A DNA stretch of 64,000 bases from DATFDN01 sp963818885 (lineage in GTDB: Bacteria; Pseudomonadota; Alphaproteobacteria; Acetobacterales; Acetobacteraceae). The position numbers and the translations under genes are program-made. The first letter of the stretch is position 1. Each line of letters begins with the position of its first letter. The DNA lies in contig CAWFTP010000004.1 of the NCBI GenBank assembly GCA_963818885.1, positions 124,001-188,000 of the forward strand, written 5' to 3'. This document shows, in pieces, positions 17,837 through 25,822 of the stretch. The notes beneath the pieces were generated by a model that saw only the letters and a program-made list of their open reading frames with translations, ran no database searches and was not told the DNA's origin.

Positions 17837-18864
17837 ACGCTACCCTGCGTGACGCCGACGCGCTGCTCGCCGCCGGCCTGATCGCGCCCGCGGAACGCGC
17901 CGCGACCGCCGCCGTGGGCGACCGCTACGCGATCGCGATCCCGCCCGCGGTGCGCGCGCTGATCGGCCATCCCGACGACCCGCTCGGCCGGCAGTTCGTC
18001 CCGCATCCCGACGAGCTGCTCACGGCACCACATGAGCGCGCCGACCCGATCGGCGACGACGCGCTTTCCCCGGTGAAGGGGATCGTCCATCGCTATCCTG
18101 ACCGCGCGCTGCTCAAGCCGCTGCTCGTCTGCCCGGTCTATTGCCGCTTCTGCTTCCGCCGCGAGCACGTCGGCCCCGACGGCGGGCTGCTAAGCGAGGC
18201 GGAACTCGGCGCCGCCTACGCCTGGCTAGCCGCGCGGCCCGCGATCACCGAGGTGATCCTGACCGGCGGCGACCCGCTGATGCTCTCGCCGCGCCGCCTC
18301 GGCCTTATCATCGCGGCGCTGTCGGCGATCCCGCACATAACGACACTGCGCGTGCACACACGCGTCCCCATCGCCGATCCGGGGAGCGTCACCCGGGCAC
18401 TGGTGGACGCGCTCGCGACGGATAAGGCGATGTGGGTCGTCTTGCACACCAATCACGCGCGCGAGCTGACGGCGGACGTGCGCGCCGCCTTGCGTCGAGT
18501 GCAATCGGCTGCGATCCCGGTCCTGGGCCAGTCGGTGCTGCTGCGCGGCGTGAACGACGGTACCGAGGCGCTGGAGGCGCTGTTCCGGGCCATGATCGAA
18601 GCGAGAGTGAAGCCCTACTACCTCCATCACCTCGATCCCGCGCCCGGCACCGCGCGCTTCCATGTGCCGATCGAGGAAGGGCGAAGGCTTCTCGCCACCC
18701 TCCGCGGCCGCGTCAGCGGCCTTGCCTGGCCGACCTACGTGCTCGATACCCCGGGGGGGCACGGCAAGGTGCCGATCGGGCCGGACTACCGCGAACCGGA
18801 CGGCGCCGTGCGCGACCCATCGGGCGGGCGTCACATCCTTGCCGAACCCCTGGGCTGCGCGTAG
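17833..18864 (+). CDS. epmB: Lysine 2,3-aminomutase-like radical SAM protein, probable EF-P beta-lysylation protein EpmB
   Basis: 343 residues from the GTG at 17833. The radical-SAM cluster cysteines are C100, C104 and C107 in VCPVYCRFCFRRE (CX3CX2C, as in aminomutases). PLP-binding features of this family follow, including TGGDPLM, LRVHTRVPI, and VLDTPGGHGKVP near the C-terminus. At this length and directly before efp it fits EpmB, which makes (R)-beta-lysine for EF-P modification, rather than a catabolic KamA (about 420 residues). The partner ligase EpmA is not in the window. The start overlaps the aminotransferase stop, but functionally it groups with efp, 36 bases downstream. Confidence 0.9.
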   Translation: MNATLRDADALLAAGLIAPAERAATAAVGDRYAIAIPPAVRALIGHPDDPLGRQFVPHPDELLTAPHERADPIGDDALSPVKGIVHRYPDRALLKPLLVCPVYCRFCFRREHVGPDGGLLSEAELGAAYAWLAARPAITEVILTGGDPLMLSPRRLGLIIAALSAIPHITTLRVHTRVPIADPGSVTRALVDALATDKAMWVVLHTNHARELTADVRAALRRVQSAAIPVLGQSVLLRGVNDGTEALEALFRAMIEARVKPYYLHHLDPAPGTARFHVPIEEGRRLLATLRGRVSGLAWPTYVLDTPGGHGKVPIGPDYREPDGAVRDPSGGRHILAEPLGCA

Positions 18865-18900
18865 AAGCCCGGGTTCCCCCGCCTTTTCGAGACGAGTGAC

Positions 18901-19467
18901 ATGAAGCAGCAGGCGAACCTGATCCGCGCCGGGCAGGTGATCGAGCATGAAGGCCGGCGCTGGACGGTGCTGAAGCAGCAGATCATCACTCCCGGTAAGG
19001 GCGGCGCATTCATCCAGGTGGAGATGCGCGACCTCAAGAGCGGCAACAAGACCAACGAGCGTTGGCGCACCGCCGACACAGTCGAGCGCCTGATGACCGA
19101 CAACAAGGAATATGCCTACTCCTATACCGAGGGCACCAACATGGTACTAATGGACCAGGAGAGCTTCGAGCAGGTCCATATCCCGCTCGAACTCCTCGGC
19201 GATGCAGCGCCGTTCCTGCAGGACAACATGGTCGTGACGGTCGACCTGGTAGAGGGCGACCCGGTGGCCGCGCATTTGCCGCCCACGGTCGTGCTGCAGG
19301 TGGTCGAGGCTGACCCCGTCGTGAAAGGGCAGACGGCGGCGTCCTCCTACAAGCCTGCCAAGCTGTCGAACGGGGTGAAGACCTCCGTGCCGCCCTTCAT
19401 CGAGACCGGGGAACGCGTCGTCGTGCGCACCGAGGACGCAAGCTACGTCGAGCGCGCGAAGGGCTGA
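18901..19467 (+). CDS. efp: Translation elongation factor P
   Basis: Relieves ribosome stalling at polyproline. 188 residues, standard three-domain length. The N-terminal KOW-like domain carries the modifiable lysine K33 in ITPGKGGAF, the position beta-lysylated in E. coli (K34). Domain II spans about 65-125 (YSYTEGTNMVLMD), and the third, OB-like domain ends with the family pattern SNGVKTSVPPFIETGERVVVRTEDASYVERAKG-type (shown here only as landmarks PPFIETGE and EDASYVER). The preserved lysine plus the adjacent EpmB-like gene argue for beta-lysyl modification. The window itself encodes proline-rich proteins, such as the OmpA-like protein just downstream. Confidence 0.97.
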   Translation: MKQQANLIRAGQVIEHEGRRWTVLKQQIITPGKGGAFIQVEMRDLKSGNKTNERWRTADTVERLMTDNKEYAYSYTEGTNMVLMDQESFEQVHIPLELLGDAAPFLQDNMVVTVDLVEGDPVAAHLPPTVVLQVVEADPVVKGQTAASSYKPAKLSNGVKTSVPPFIETGERVVVRTEDASYVERAKG

Positions 19468-19473
19468 TCCGTC

Positions 19474-20325
19474 TTGGCCTTCCGTCTCTCCCCACATCTG
19501 ACCGTGATGACGAATGCCGCGCACAAGGCGGCCAAGCGCCTGCTCCGCGACTTCGCCGAGGTCGAGCAGCTGCAGGTCAGCATCAAGGGACCGTCCGACT
19601 TTGTCTCCCAGGCCGATATGCGGGCCGAGGCCACGCTTCGCGAGGAACTCGACCGCGCCCGTCCGGGCTATGCGTTCCTGATGGAAGAGGGCGGCGCGTC
19701 CGGGTCAGAGAATTGGGCGTGGCGCTGGGTGGTCGATCCGCTCGACGGCACGACCAACTTCCTGCACGGCGTGCCGCACTGGGCGATCAGCATCGGGCTG
19801 GAGCGCCGGCTAGCGGACGGTGGTAGCGAAATAGCCGCTGGGCTGATCTACGCACCCGCAGTCGATGAGATGTATTGGGCGGAGAAGGGCGGTGGCGCCT
19901 TCGCCAACGAACGCCGGTTGCGGGTCTCCGCCCGGCGCGATCTCAGCGAGGCGCTGTTCGCGACCGGCATACCATTCGCGGCGGTGAGCCCGCCCCGCCG
20001 GGCAGCGTTCTCGCGCACGCTCAGCAGCCTGATGCCCGATATCGCGGGAATCCGCCGCTTCGGTGCCGCCGCGCTCGATCTCGCATGGGTCGCGGCGGGC
20101 CGCTACGATGGCTATTGGGAGTTGGGGCTGAAGCCGTGGGATATGTCGGCGGGGCTGTTGCTGGTGCGGGAGGCGGGCGGCTACGTGACCGATCCGCGTG
20201 GCAAGGACCCGCGCGACTCAGGGAACGTCGTGGCCGCCAATCCGCATCTGCACCCGAAGCTGTGCGAAGCAGTCCTCGAGGGCATCGGCACAGCGGCGCC
20301 GGCGCCCCCACCGATGGTGACATGA
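19474..20325 (+). CDS. suhB: Inositol monophosphatase family protein
   Basis: Mg2+-dependent, Li+-sensitive phosphatase fold. 283 residues if translation starts at TTG 19474; the first ATG is at 19507. The longer form keeps SPHLTVMTNAAHKAAKRLLRDF, a helix conserved in alphaproteobacterial homologues, so the TTG is favoured, though its ribosome site is poor. Metal ligands are visible: the EE of FLMEEGG, the DPLDGTTNFLHG box and the late WDMSAG. It sits six bases after efp and overlaps the OmpA-like gene (ATGA). SuhB proteins dephosphorylate inositol-1-phosphate in vitro, and some also act in rRNA antitermination. The window also has an inositol-phosphate synthase at 54 kb. Confidence 0.92.
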   Translation: MAFRLSPHLTVMTNAAHKAAKRLLRDFAEVEQLQVSIKGPSDFVSQADMRAEATLREELDRARPGYAFLMEEGGASGSENWAWRWVVDPLDGTTNFLHGVPHWAISIGLERRLADGGSEIAAGLIYAPAVDEMYWAEKGGGAFANERRLRVSARRDLSEALFATGIPFAAVSPPRRAAFSRTLSSLMPDIAGIRRFGAAALDLAWVAAGRYDGYWELGLKPWDMSAGLLLVREAGGYVTDPRGKDPRDSGNVVAANPHLHPKLCEAVLEGIGTAAPAPPPMVT

Positions 20326-21182
20326 AGCTCGGCGTGCGCGCCCCTCACTGGACGGTGCGCGGCGTCGCTTTGCCACTCCTCGTCCTTGCCGGATTGAGCG
20401 CGCCTGCGGCCGCGCAGGTCACGCTGAACCTGAACGCGCTCGACGCGCTCCCGGAAGCTGCTTCGCGGCCGCCGGCGAGGCATGCGTACCGACGCACCGA
20501 ACGGCCGCCGCCGCATCGGACGTCCAAGGCTCGCGCGGGGCCCCCTGTCCTCGCCGCCGCGAAGCCCGCGACGAAGGCCACCCCGCCCGCCGTCGCGACG
20601 GTGCTGCCGACCGTACCCGCCACGCCGCCGCCGGCTCCCCCGCCGAGCGTCGCAAATGTCGCTCCCTCGGCCGCGCCCGCGCCGATTCCGCCCCCGTCGC
20701 CTCCACCTTCCGCCGTGGCGACGGCGATTCCGGCGAAACCCGTGCCCGCCGCGCCGGCTTCAGCTCCTCCGGCCGCCGCACCTCCGGCCCAGGTCGCCGT
20801 CGCGCCTCCCGCACACGCCATCTCGGCGCTCGATCGCACGCTGCATGTCGGCTTCGCCGCCGGCCAGTCCGACCTCAGCGCCGCTGATGCGCATGCGATC
20901 GCAGCACTCGCCCACGACACGCCGCGCAGCGACACGGCCAGCTTCGACGTCGCGGCCTACGCGCCAGCACCCGATGGAGACGCTTCCACCGCGCGCCGCC
21001 TCTCCCTCGCCCGCGCGCTCGCTGTCCGCGCGGCGCTGGTCAGCGCGGGTATACCCGCCGCTAGCATCTATGTCCGCGCCGTCGGTGCGCCGCGTCCGGG
21101 CCAGAGCGGCAGTCCTGACCGCGCCGTGGTGACGGTTATGGGAGTGAATGGCACGGAATCGAAGCAGGCGAGCCAAAAATGA
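20322..21182 (+). CDS. Exported OmpA-like protein with long proline/alanine-rich linker
   Basis: 286 residues, start in the ATGA overlap with suhB. A signal peptide spans residues 1-27 (GVALPLLVLAGLSAPAAAQ). Residues about 40-165 are proline- and alanine-rich, with runs such as TPPPAPPPS and IPPPSPPPS, a probable extended linker crossing the periplasm. Residues about 170-285 resemble an OmpA-like peptidoglycan-binding domain (HVGFAAGQSDLSAADAHAIAALA, then RRLSLARALAVRAALVSAGIP), though the match is weak. Its stop overlaps the MotA-like gene, so the three envelope genes are translationally coupled. Polyproline here makes it a plausible EF-P client. Exact function unknown. Confidence 0.75.
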   Translation: MKLGVRAPHWTVRGVALPLLVLAGLSAPAAAQVTLNLNALDALPEAASRPPARHAYRRTERPPPHRTSKARAGPPVLAAAKPATKATPPAVATVLPTVPATPPPAPPPSVANVAPSAAPAPIPPPSPPPSAVATAIPAKPVPAAPASAPPAAAPPAQVAVAPPAHAISALDRTLHVGFAAGQSDLSAADAHAIAALAHDTPRSDTASFDVAAYAPAPDGDASTARRLSLARALAVRAALVSAGIPAASIYVRAVGAPRPGQSGSPDRAVVTVMGVNGTESKQASQK

Positions 21183-22327
21183 CGCGCCCGACCCAGTACC
21201 TCGTGCGGATGCTGGTCTTCCTGGTGATCGTCGCCGGGATCGCCGCATGGCTGTGGCCGACGCTGCAGACAATTTTTCTCGCCAACCCGGACCTCAACGG
21301 CCTGATCCTCGTGATCTTGCTGATCGGGATCATCTGGACGCTGCGCCAGGTGGTCCGGCTCGGCCCGGAGGTCGCGTGGGTCGAAGCCTACCAGACCCCA
21401 CGCAAGCGTGCGATCGCACTGCACCGCCCGCACCTGCTGGCCCCAATGGCAAGCATGCTCGCCGCCCGCGACAACACGCGCGGCGGCCAAGCTAGGGTGA
21501 CGCTATCGACGATGGCGACGCGGAGCCTCCTCAACTCCATCGGCTCTCGCCTCGACGAGAGCCGCGAGCTTGCCCGCTACATGACCGGGCTGCTGATCTT
21601 CCTCGGCCTGCTTGGCACGTTCTGGGGCTTGCTGCGCACCATCGGCGCCGTCTCGGCCGTCATCCAGCACATGACGATCGGCTCGAATGACATCGCTCAG
21701 CTCTTCGAGCAGCTCAAATCAGGACTTGCCTTGCCGCTCAACGGCATGGGGATCGCGTTCTCGGCCAGCATGTTCGGCCTCTCCAGCGCCCTCGTGCTCG
21801 GCTTCCTCGACCTCACCGCCGCGCAGGCGCAGAACCGCTTCTTCAACGAGTTGGAGGAATGGCTCGCCGGCCTCACGCGCCTGTCCTCCGGCGTGCTGTC
21901 CGACGCCGAGGGCTCCGTCCCCATATACGTCCAGGCGCTGCTCGAGCAGACGGCGGAGAACATGGAGGGGCTGCAGCATATTCTTTCCCGGGGCGAGGAC
22001 AGCCGCGCTCAGGCAAGCCAGGCCGTCCAGGTTTTGACCGAGCGAATGGCGGCACTGACCGACATGATGCGGTCGAGCCAGCAATTGATGCTGCGGATCG
22101 GCGAGACGCAGGCGACTCTCGCACCGGCGCTGCAGCGTCTACAGGAATTCCGTGGCGAGAGCGGAATGGACGAGGTATCGCGCGCGCATCTGCGCAATAT
22201 CGAGCTCTACCTGCAGCGATTGCTGGCTGAGAGCGAGCAGGGCCGCGCCCAGAGCACGGCGGAGCTGCGCAGCGATCTGCGGGTCTTGACCCGCACGATC
22301 GCGGCCCTGTCGGAGGAGCCTCGCTAA
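21179..22327 (+). CDS. MotA/TolQ/ExbB-type proton channel subunit (non-flagellar context)
   Basis: 382 residues. Predicted membrane helices at about 8-29, 39-58, 134-155 and 188-212; the last two bracket the conserved MotA/TolQ block (GLLGTFWGLLRTIGAVS and SGLALPLNGMGIAFSASMFGLSSALVLGF). A cytoplasmic loop lies at 60-130, and a long, probably coiled-coil C-terminal tail at 220-382, which is not typical of MotA. It is directly followed, without a spacer, by a MotB/OmpA-type partner, so the two should form an ion-driven inner-membrane complex. It lies away from the flagellar genes of this window and may energise an envelope process rather than rotation. Confidence 0.85.
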   Translation: MTRPTQYLVRMLVFLVIVAGIAAWLWPTLQTIFLANPDLNGLILVILLIGIIWTLRQVVRLGPEVAWVEAYQTPRKRAIALHRPHLLAPMASMLAARDNTRGGQARVTLSTMATRSLLNSIGSRLDESRELARYMTGLLIFLGLLGTFWGLLRTIGAVSAVIQHMTIGSNDIAQLFEQLKSGLALPLNGMGIAFSASMFGLSSALVLGFLDLTAAQAQNRFFNELEEWLAGLTRLSSGVLSDAEGSVPIYVQALLEQTAENMEGLQHILSRGEDSRAQASQAVQVLTERMAALTDMMRSSQQLMLRIGETQATLAPALQRLQEFRGESGMDEVSRAHLRNIELYLQRLLAESEQGRAQSTAELRSDLRVLTRTIAALSEEPR

Positions 22328-23629
22328 ATGGCACTCGGTTCGCGACGCCGCGCCTCGGGCGCACCCGGGATGGAGGCATGGCCCGGCTACGTGGATGCGC
22401 TGTCCACGCTGCTTATGGTCATCATCTTCGTGTTGCTGGTCTTCGTGCTCGCGCAGGGGTTTCTCTCCTTCGCGCTGACCGGACGCAGCCGCGAACTCGA
22501 CACGGTCAGCGAGAAGCTCGCCGAGGTCGGCAAGATGCTCTCGCTCGAGCAATCCCATACCGCGACACTTCAAGGCACCATCACCCGCCTGACTAGCGCG
22601 CTCGCCGCGGCCAACACCGAGCACGACTCGCTCAGCGCCCAGATCGCCGGGCTGACGAGCCAGCTCAGTTCTGCGCAGCAGGCCGCGCAGGCCAGCAGTG
22701 CGCGGGCGACCGACCTCGGCAGCAAGCTCGCTGACGCCCAGCAGCGCCTCGCCGACATGCAGAAGGCCGCCCAGGAACTGGATCGCACGGTGCAAGTCGA
22801 CAAGGAGACGATCGCGACAAAGATAAGCGACGTTGCCAAGCTCAATGAGCAGGTGCGCGCTCTGGCCGCGCTGCGCGACCAGCTCGAGAAGCAGGCGCAG
22901 GACGCGGCGGCGCGGGCGATGACAGAGCAGGATCGCCGCCTTGCCGTCGCCGCCCAGCTCGCCAACGAGCAAAAGCTGGGCGACAGCGCCAAGGCGCAGA
23001 TCGCGCTCTTGAACCAGCAGCTCGATCAGCTCAAGGCGCAGCTGTCCTCGGTGGCGAGTGCGCTCGACATCGCGCAGAAGAGCGGCAAGGAAAAGGACGT
23101 CAAGATCGCCAATCTCGGCCAGCAGCTTAACATCGCGCTCGCCGCCAAGGTGCAGGAGCTGCAGCAGTACCGCAGCGACTTCTTCGGCACGCTGCGCAAG
23201 GTTCTCGCCAACGAGCCCGGGATCGACATTGTCGGCGACCGTTTCGTGATGCAGAGCGACGTGCTGTTCCCGGTTAACAGCGCCGATCTATCAGCCGACG
23301 GCGCCGTGCAGATCAGCAAGCTCGCGGATACGATCAAGCACATCGCTGCCAAGATCCCGCCGAATATCCCTTGGATACTCGACGTCGATGGCTACGCCGA
23401 CCGTCAACCCATAACCGGCGGACGCTTCGCCTCAAACTGGGAGCTGTCGGCGGCACGCGCGATCAGCGTCGTCAATCTGCTGATCAAGGAAGGCGTACCG
23501 GCGGATCATCTCTCCGCCACCGGGTTCGGTGACAACCATCCGCTCGAGCCCGGCGGTACTACCGCCGCTTATGCGAGGAACCGGCGCATCGAACTGCGAC
23601 TGACCGACTATAACCGGAGCCGCACATAG
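22328..23629 (+). CDS. MotB-like OmpA-family protein with long coiled coil
   Basis: 433 residues, ATG immediately after the previous stop (TAAATG). One N-terminal membrane helix (about 22-47, YVDALSTLLMVIIFVLLVFVLA) has an aspartate, D23, at its start, where MotB and related stators keep the proton-binding aspartate. Residues about 55-265 are rich in Q, A, L, K and E with heptad character, a long periplasmic coiled coil. Residues about 285-433 form the OmpA peptidoglycan-binding domain (VDGYADRQPI, WELSAARAISVVNLLIKEGV, ATGFGDNHP, RNRRIELRL). Conserved alphaproteobacterial pairs of this design are annotated variously; the plan also resembles ZorAB, but no other Zorya genes follow. Confidence 0.88.
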   Translation: MALGSRRRASGAPGMEAWPGYVDALSTLLMVIIFVLLVFVLAQGFLSFALTGRSRELDTVSEKLAEVGKMLSLEQSHTATLQGTITRLTSALAAANTEHDSLSAQIAGLTSQLSSAQQAAQASSARATDLGSKLADAQQRLADMQKAAQELDRTVQVDKETIATKISDVAKLNEQVRALAALRDQLEKQAQDAAARAMTEQDRRLAVAAQLANEQKLGDSAKAQIALLNQQLDQLKAQLSSVASALDIAQKSGKEKDVKIANLGQQLNIALAAKVQELQQYRSDFFGTLRKVLANEPGIDIVGDRFVMQSDVLFPVNSADLSADGAVQISKLADTIKHIAAKIPPNIPWILDVDGYADRQPITGGRFASNWELSAARAISVVNLLIKEGVPADHLSATGFGDNHPLEPGGTTAAYARNRRIELRLTDYNRSRT

Positions 23630-23841
23630 CGGGGTCGCGCGATCTCCTCGGCATGACGCTCACGCCCAGGCTCCGTCAGCTCGTAACGGCCGTCAGGGCG
23701 CTGGCGGGCAAGACCCATCGTCGCGATTCGCTTAAGGCAAGGCCCGTCTTTCGTGCCGGCGGGGCGCCCGGCCGTCCCGCACAGTGTCAACCGATGCAGG
23801 GCGGCCCGGCAGCACGTCTCCAGATAGGGCTCGGTCCACAC
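23608..23841 (-). CDS. Small uncharacterised protein, possible winged-helix fold
   Basis: A 77-residue reading frame on the minus strand that fills an otherwise gene-free 259-base gap and overlaps the end of the upstream OmpA gene by 22 bases. CLKRIATMGLARQRPDGRYELTEPGRERHAEEI has the look of a winged-helix recognition helix followed by a beta wing (short helix, then R-DGRYELT), as in many small DNA-binding proteins. The start at 23841 (MWTEPYLETCC) lacks a strong ribosome site. It is not a certain gene; the coding-like composition and lack of any other occupant support it. Confidence 0.5.
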   Translation of the reverse strand: MWTEPYLETCCRAALHRLTLCGTAGRPAGTKDGPCLKRIATMGLARQRPDGRYELTEPGRERHAEEIARPRYVRLRL

Positions 23842-23888
23842 ACGCAGTGCCTATCGCCGCGCTCGCGAGACGGCAAGGGAGCCCTCCC

Positions 23889-24950
23889 GTGAGCCTCGTG
23901 TCCCTTGGCATGCCGCTCTTGCACCGGATGGAAGCGGAGACGGCGCATCGGGCGGCTCTGTATGCGCTGCGCCTCGGGCTCGCCGGCCGCGACGGCGCGC
24001 CCGACGATCCGCTCCTCGCGACAATGGCGTTCGGGTTGCACTTTCGCAATCCGGTGGGCCTCGCCGCCGGGTTCGATAAGAATGCCGTAGCAATCGATCC
24101 GCTTGCGCGCCTCGGCTTCGGCTTTGTAGAAGCCGGGACCGTCACGCCTCAACCGCAGAGAGGCAATCCGCGCCCGCGCCTGTTCCGCCTGCCGGAGGAC
24201 GGCGCTTTGGTGAATCGGATGGGGTTCAACAATTCCGGGCTCGATGCCTATACGCGCGGCCTTCGGGCGCGGTCGATTCGCGGCGTGCCGGTTGGCGCTA
24301 GTATCGGGATCAACAAGGAGGGTGCCGACCCCGAGCGGGACTATCCCATGCTCCTCGCCGCCGTCGCGCCGTTCGCCGACTACGTCGTGATCAACGTGTC
24401 GTCGCCGAACACGCCGGGGCTGCGCGACCTGCAGGCGAGAGAGCGGCTAAGCGCCATCCTGGACGCGATGGATGCGCACGCCCCGTACTGGCCGCCGCTG
24501 CTCCTCAAGATCGCGCCCGACGTGACGCCTGCTACCCTCGCCGACATCATCGAGACGGCTGTCGCCCATGGCGTGCGCGGCGTGATCGTCGGCAACACGA
24601 CGGTGGGCCGGCCTGGTGCGCTGCGCTCGGCGCACGCGCAGGAAGCGGGCGGGCTGTCGGGCCGCCCGCTCCTCGCCCTCTCCACCACTGTGCTTGCCCG
24701 TGCCTTCCTCCTGGCGGCAAGGCGGCTGACCCTGGTGGGTGTGGGCGGCGTGGCGTCGGGCCACGACGCACTCATTAAGCTGAAAGCAGGAGCGGATCTG
24801 GTGCAGCTCTACACGGCGATGGTCTACGAGGGTCCGAAAATCGTCGGGCGCATCAAGCGCGAACTGGCAGCGGCGCTGCGCGAGGAGGGGTTCGCCCGCC
24901 TGTCCGACGCGGTCGGCATCGAGGCGGCACGGCTGGCGAAGAGCGCGTGA
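23889..24950 (+). CDS. pyrD: Dihydroorotate dehydrogenase (quinone), class 2
   Basis: Fourth step of pyrimidine synthesis, oxidising dihydroorotate to orotate with electrons passed to quinone at the inner membrane. 353 residues from GTG 23889, which has AAGGGAG just upstream; an internal ATG at 23910 would cut into the conserved N-terminus. The N-terminal helical extension (residues 1-40) is the class 2 membrane-contact domain. Then come GLAAGFDKNA (FMN site), EAGTVTPQPQ.GNP, NRMGFNNSG, the catalytic serine motif NVSSPNTPGLRDLQ (169-182), and GVGGVASG ... QLYTAMVYEGP. A HAD-type gene overlaps its end by one base. Confidence 0.97.
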   Translation: MSLVSLGMPLLHRMEAETAHRAALYALRLGLAGRDGAPDDPLLATMAFGLHFRNPVGLAAGFDKNAVAIDPLARLGFGFVEAGTVTPQPQRGNPRPRLFRLPEDGALVNRMGFNNSGLDAYTRGLRARSIRGVPVGASIGINKEGADPERDYPMLLAAVAPFADYVVINVSSPNTPGLRDLQARERLSAILDAMDAHAPYWPPLLLKIAPDVTPATLADIIETAVAHGVRGVIVGNTTVGRPGALRSAHAQEAGGLSGRPLLALSTTVLARAFLLAARRLTLVGVGGVASGHDALIKLKAGADLVQLYTAMVYEGPKIVGRIKRELAAALREEGFARLSDAVGIEAARLAKSA

Positions 24951-25816
24951 TGGAGCACCTCTCCGGTTTCGAGCCGCTCGCCCGACGCTTCGACGGCTTC
25001 ATCCTCGACTTGTGGGGAGTGATCCATGACGGCGTGACCGCTTTCCCTTGGGCCGTCGACTGCCTCCGCCGGCTGCGCGCGACCGGCAAGCCGGTGCTGC
25101 TGTTGTCGAACGTTCCCCGCCCCAACGCACCGGTCGAGGCGATGATGCGCCGCATGGGAATCGAGGACTCCCTCTACACCTCCCTGCTGACCAGCGGGCA
25201 GGCGGTTCGCGACGCGCTTCGCGATCCGCCGGACGTCTGGTGGGCAGAGCTCGGCCCGCGCGTCTTCCATCTGGGGCCGGAGCGCGACCGCCCGGTCCTC
25301 GACGGCCTGCCGCTCGAGATTGTGACGAGCCCTGCTCAGGCGAGCTTCGTGCTGAACACCGGGCCGGACGATCACCGCAATCCGACCGATGTGGGCGCGT
25401 TCGAGGCGGTGCTGCGGGACGCCGCGCGGCATCGCCTGCCGATGATCAGTGCCAATCCGGACCTCGCGGTGATCCGGGGCGGCGTACGCGTTCTGTGCGC
25501 CGGCTCCCTCGCGCTGCGCTACCGCGAGCTGGGCGGAGACGTGCGCTCGCTCGGCAAGCCCGATCCGGCGATCTACGACATGGTGCTGGAACAGCTGGAC
25601 CTTCCGCCCGAGCGCGTGCTTGCGGTCGGCGACTCCCTCGACACCGATATCGCTGGGGCGGAAGCGGTCAGGCTTCCCTCGTGCTGGGTCTTGGGCGGAT
25701 TGCACGCCGCCAGCCTGACGGGTCGGGACGGGGAACTCGATCCGCTTCGGTCGGAGCAGCAGGCGGACGCCGCCGGGCTATCGCCGCTCGCGACGTTGCC
25801 GCTTTTTGCTTGGTAA
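24950..25816 (+). CDS. HAD-superfamily class IIA phosphatase (TIGR01459-type, CECR5/NagD-like)
   Basis: 288 residues from ATG 24950 (a GTG one codon earlier is also possible). HAD motif I is FILDLWGVIHDG with nucleophile D20 but leucine-tryptophan in the acid/base position, as in this subfamily. Motif II is LLSNVPRPN, motif III the lysine in SLGKPDPAIY, and motif IV GDSLDTDIAGA. The C2-type cap lies between motifs II and III. The substrate is unknown; related NagD/PGP enzymes act on nucleotides or phosphoglycolate. The start overlaps the pyrD stop (TGATG), so the two are co-translated. It converges with the degenerate kinase gene, stops seven bases apart. Confidence 0.9.
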   Translation: MEHLSGFEPLARRFDGFILDLWGVIHDGVTAFPWAVDCLRRLRATGKPVLLLSNVPRPNAPVEAMMRRMGIEDSLYTSLLTSGQAVRDALRDPPDVWWAELGPRVFHLGPERDRPVLDGLPLEIVTSPAQASFVLNTGPDDHRNPTDVGAFEAVLRDAARHRLPMISANPDLAVIRGGVRVLCAGSLALRYRELGGDVRSLGKPDPAIYDMVLEQLDLPPERVLAVGDSLDTDIAGAEAVRLPSCWVLGGLHAASLTGRDGELDPLRSEQQADAAGLSPLATLPLFAW

Positions 25817-25822
25817 GGAACT

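Noticed and set aside
20322..23629. Zorya-type anti-phage system (ZorA/ZorB)
   Set aside because: The channel plus OmpA/coiled-coil plan fits ZorAB, but there is no ZorC, ZorD helicase or ZorE nuclease, and the genes are coupled to efp-suhB in a housekeeping run with no mobile-element signs.
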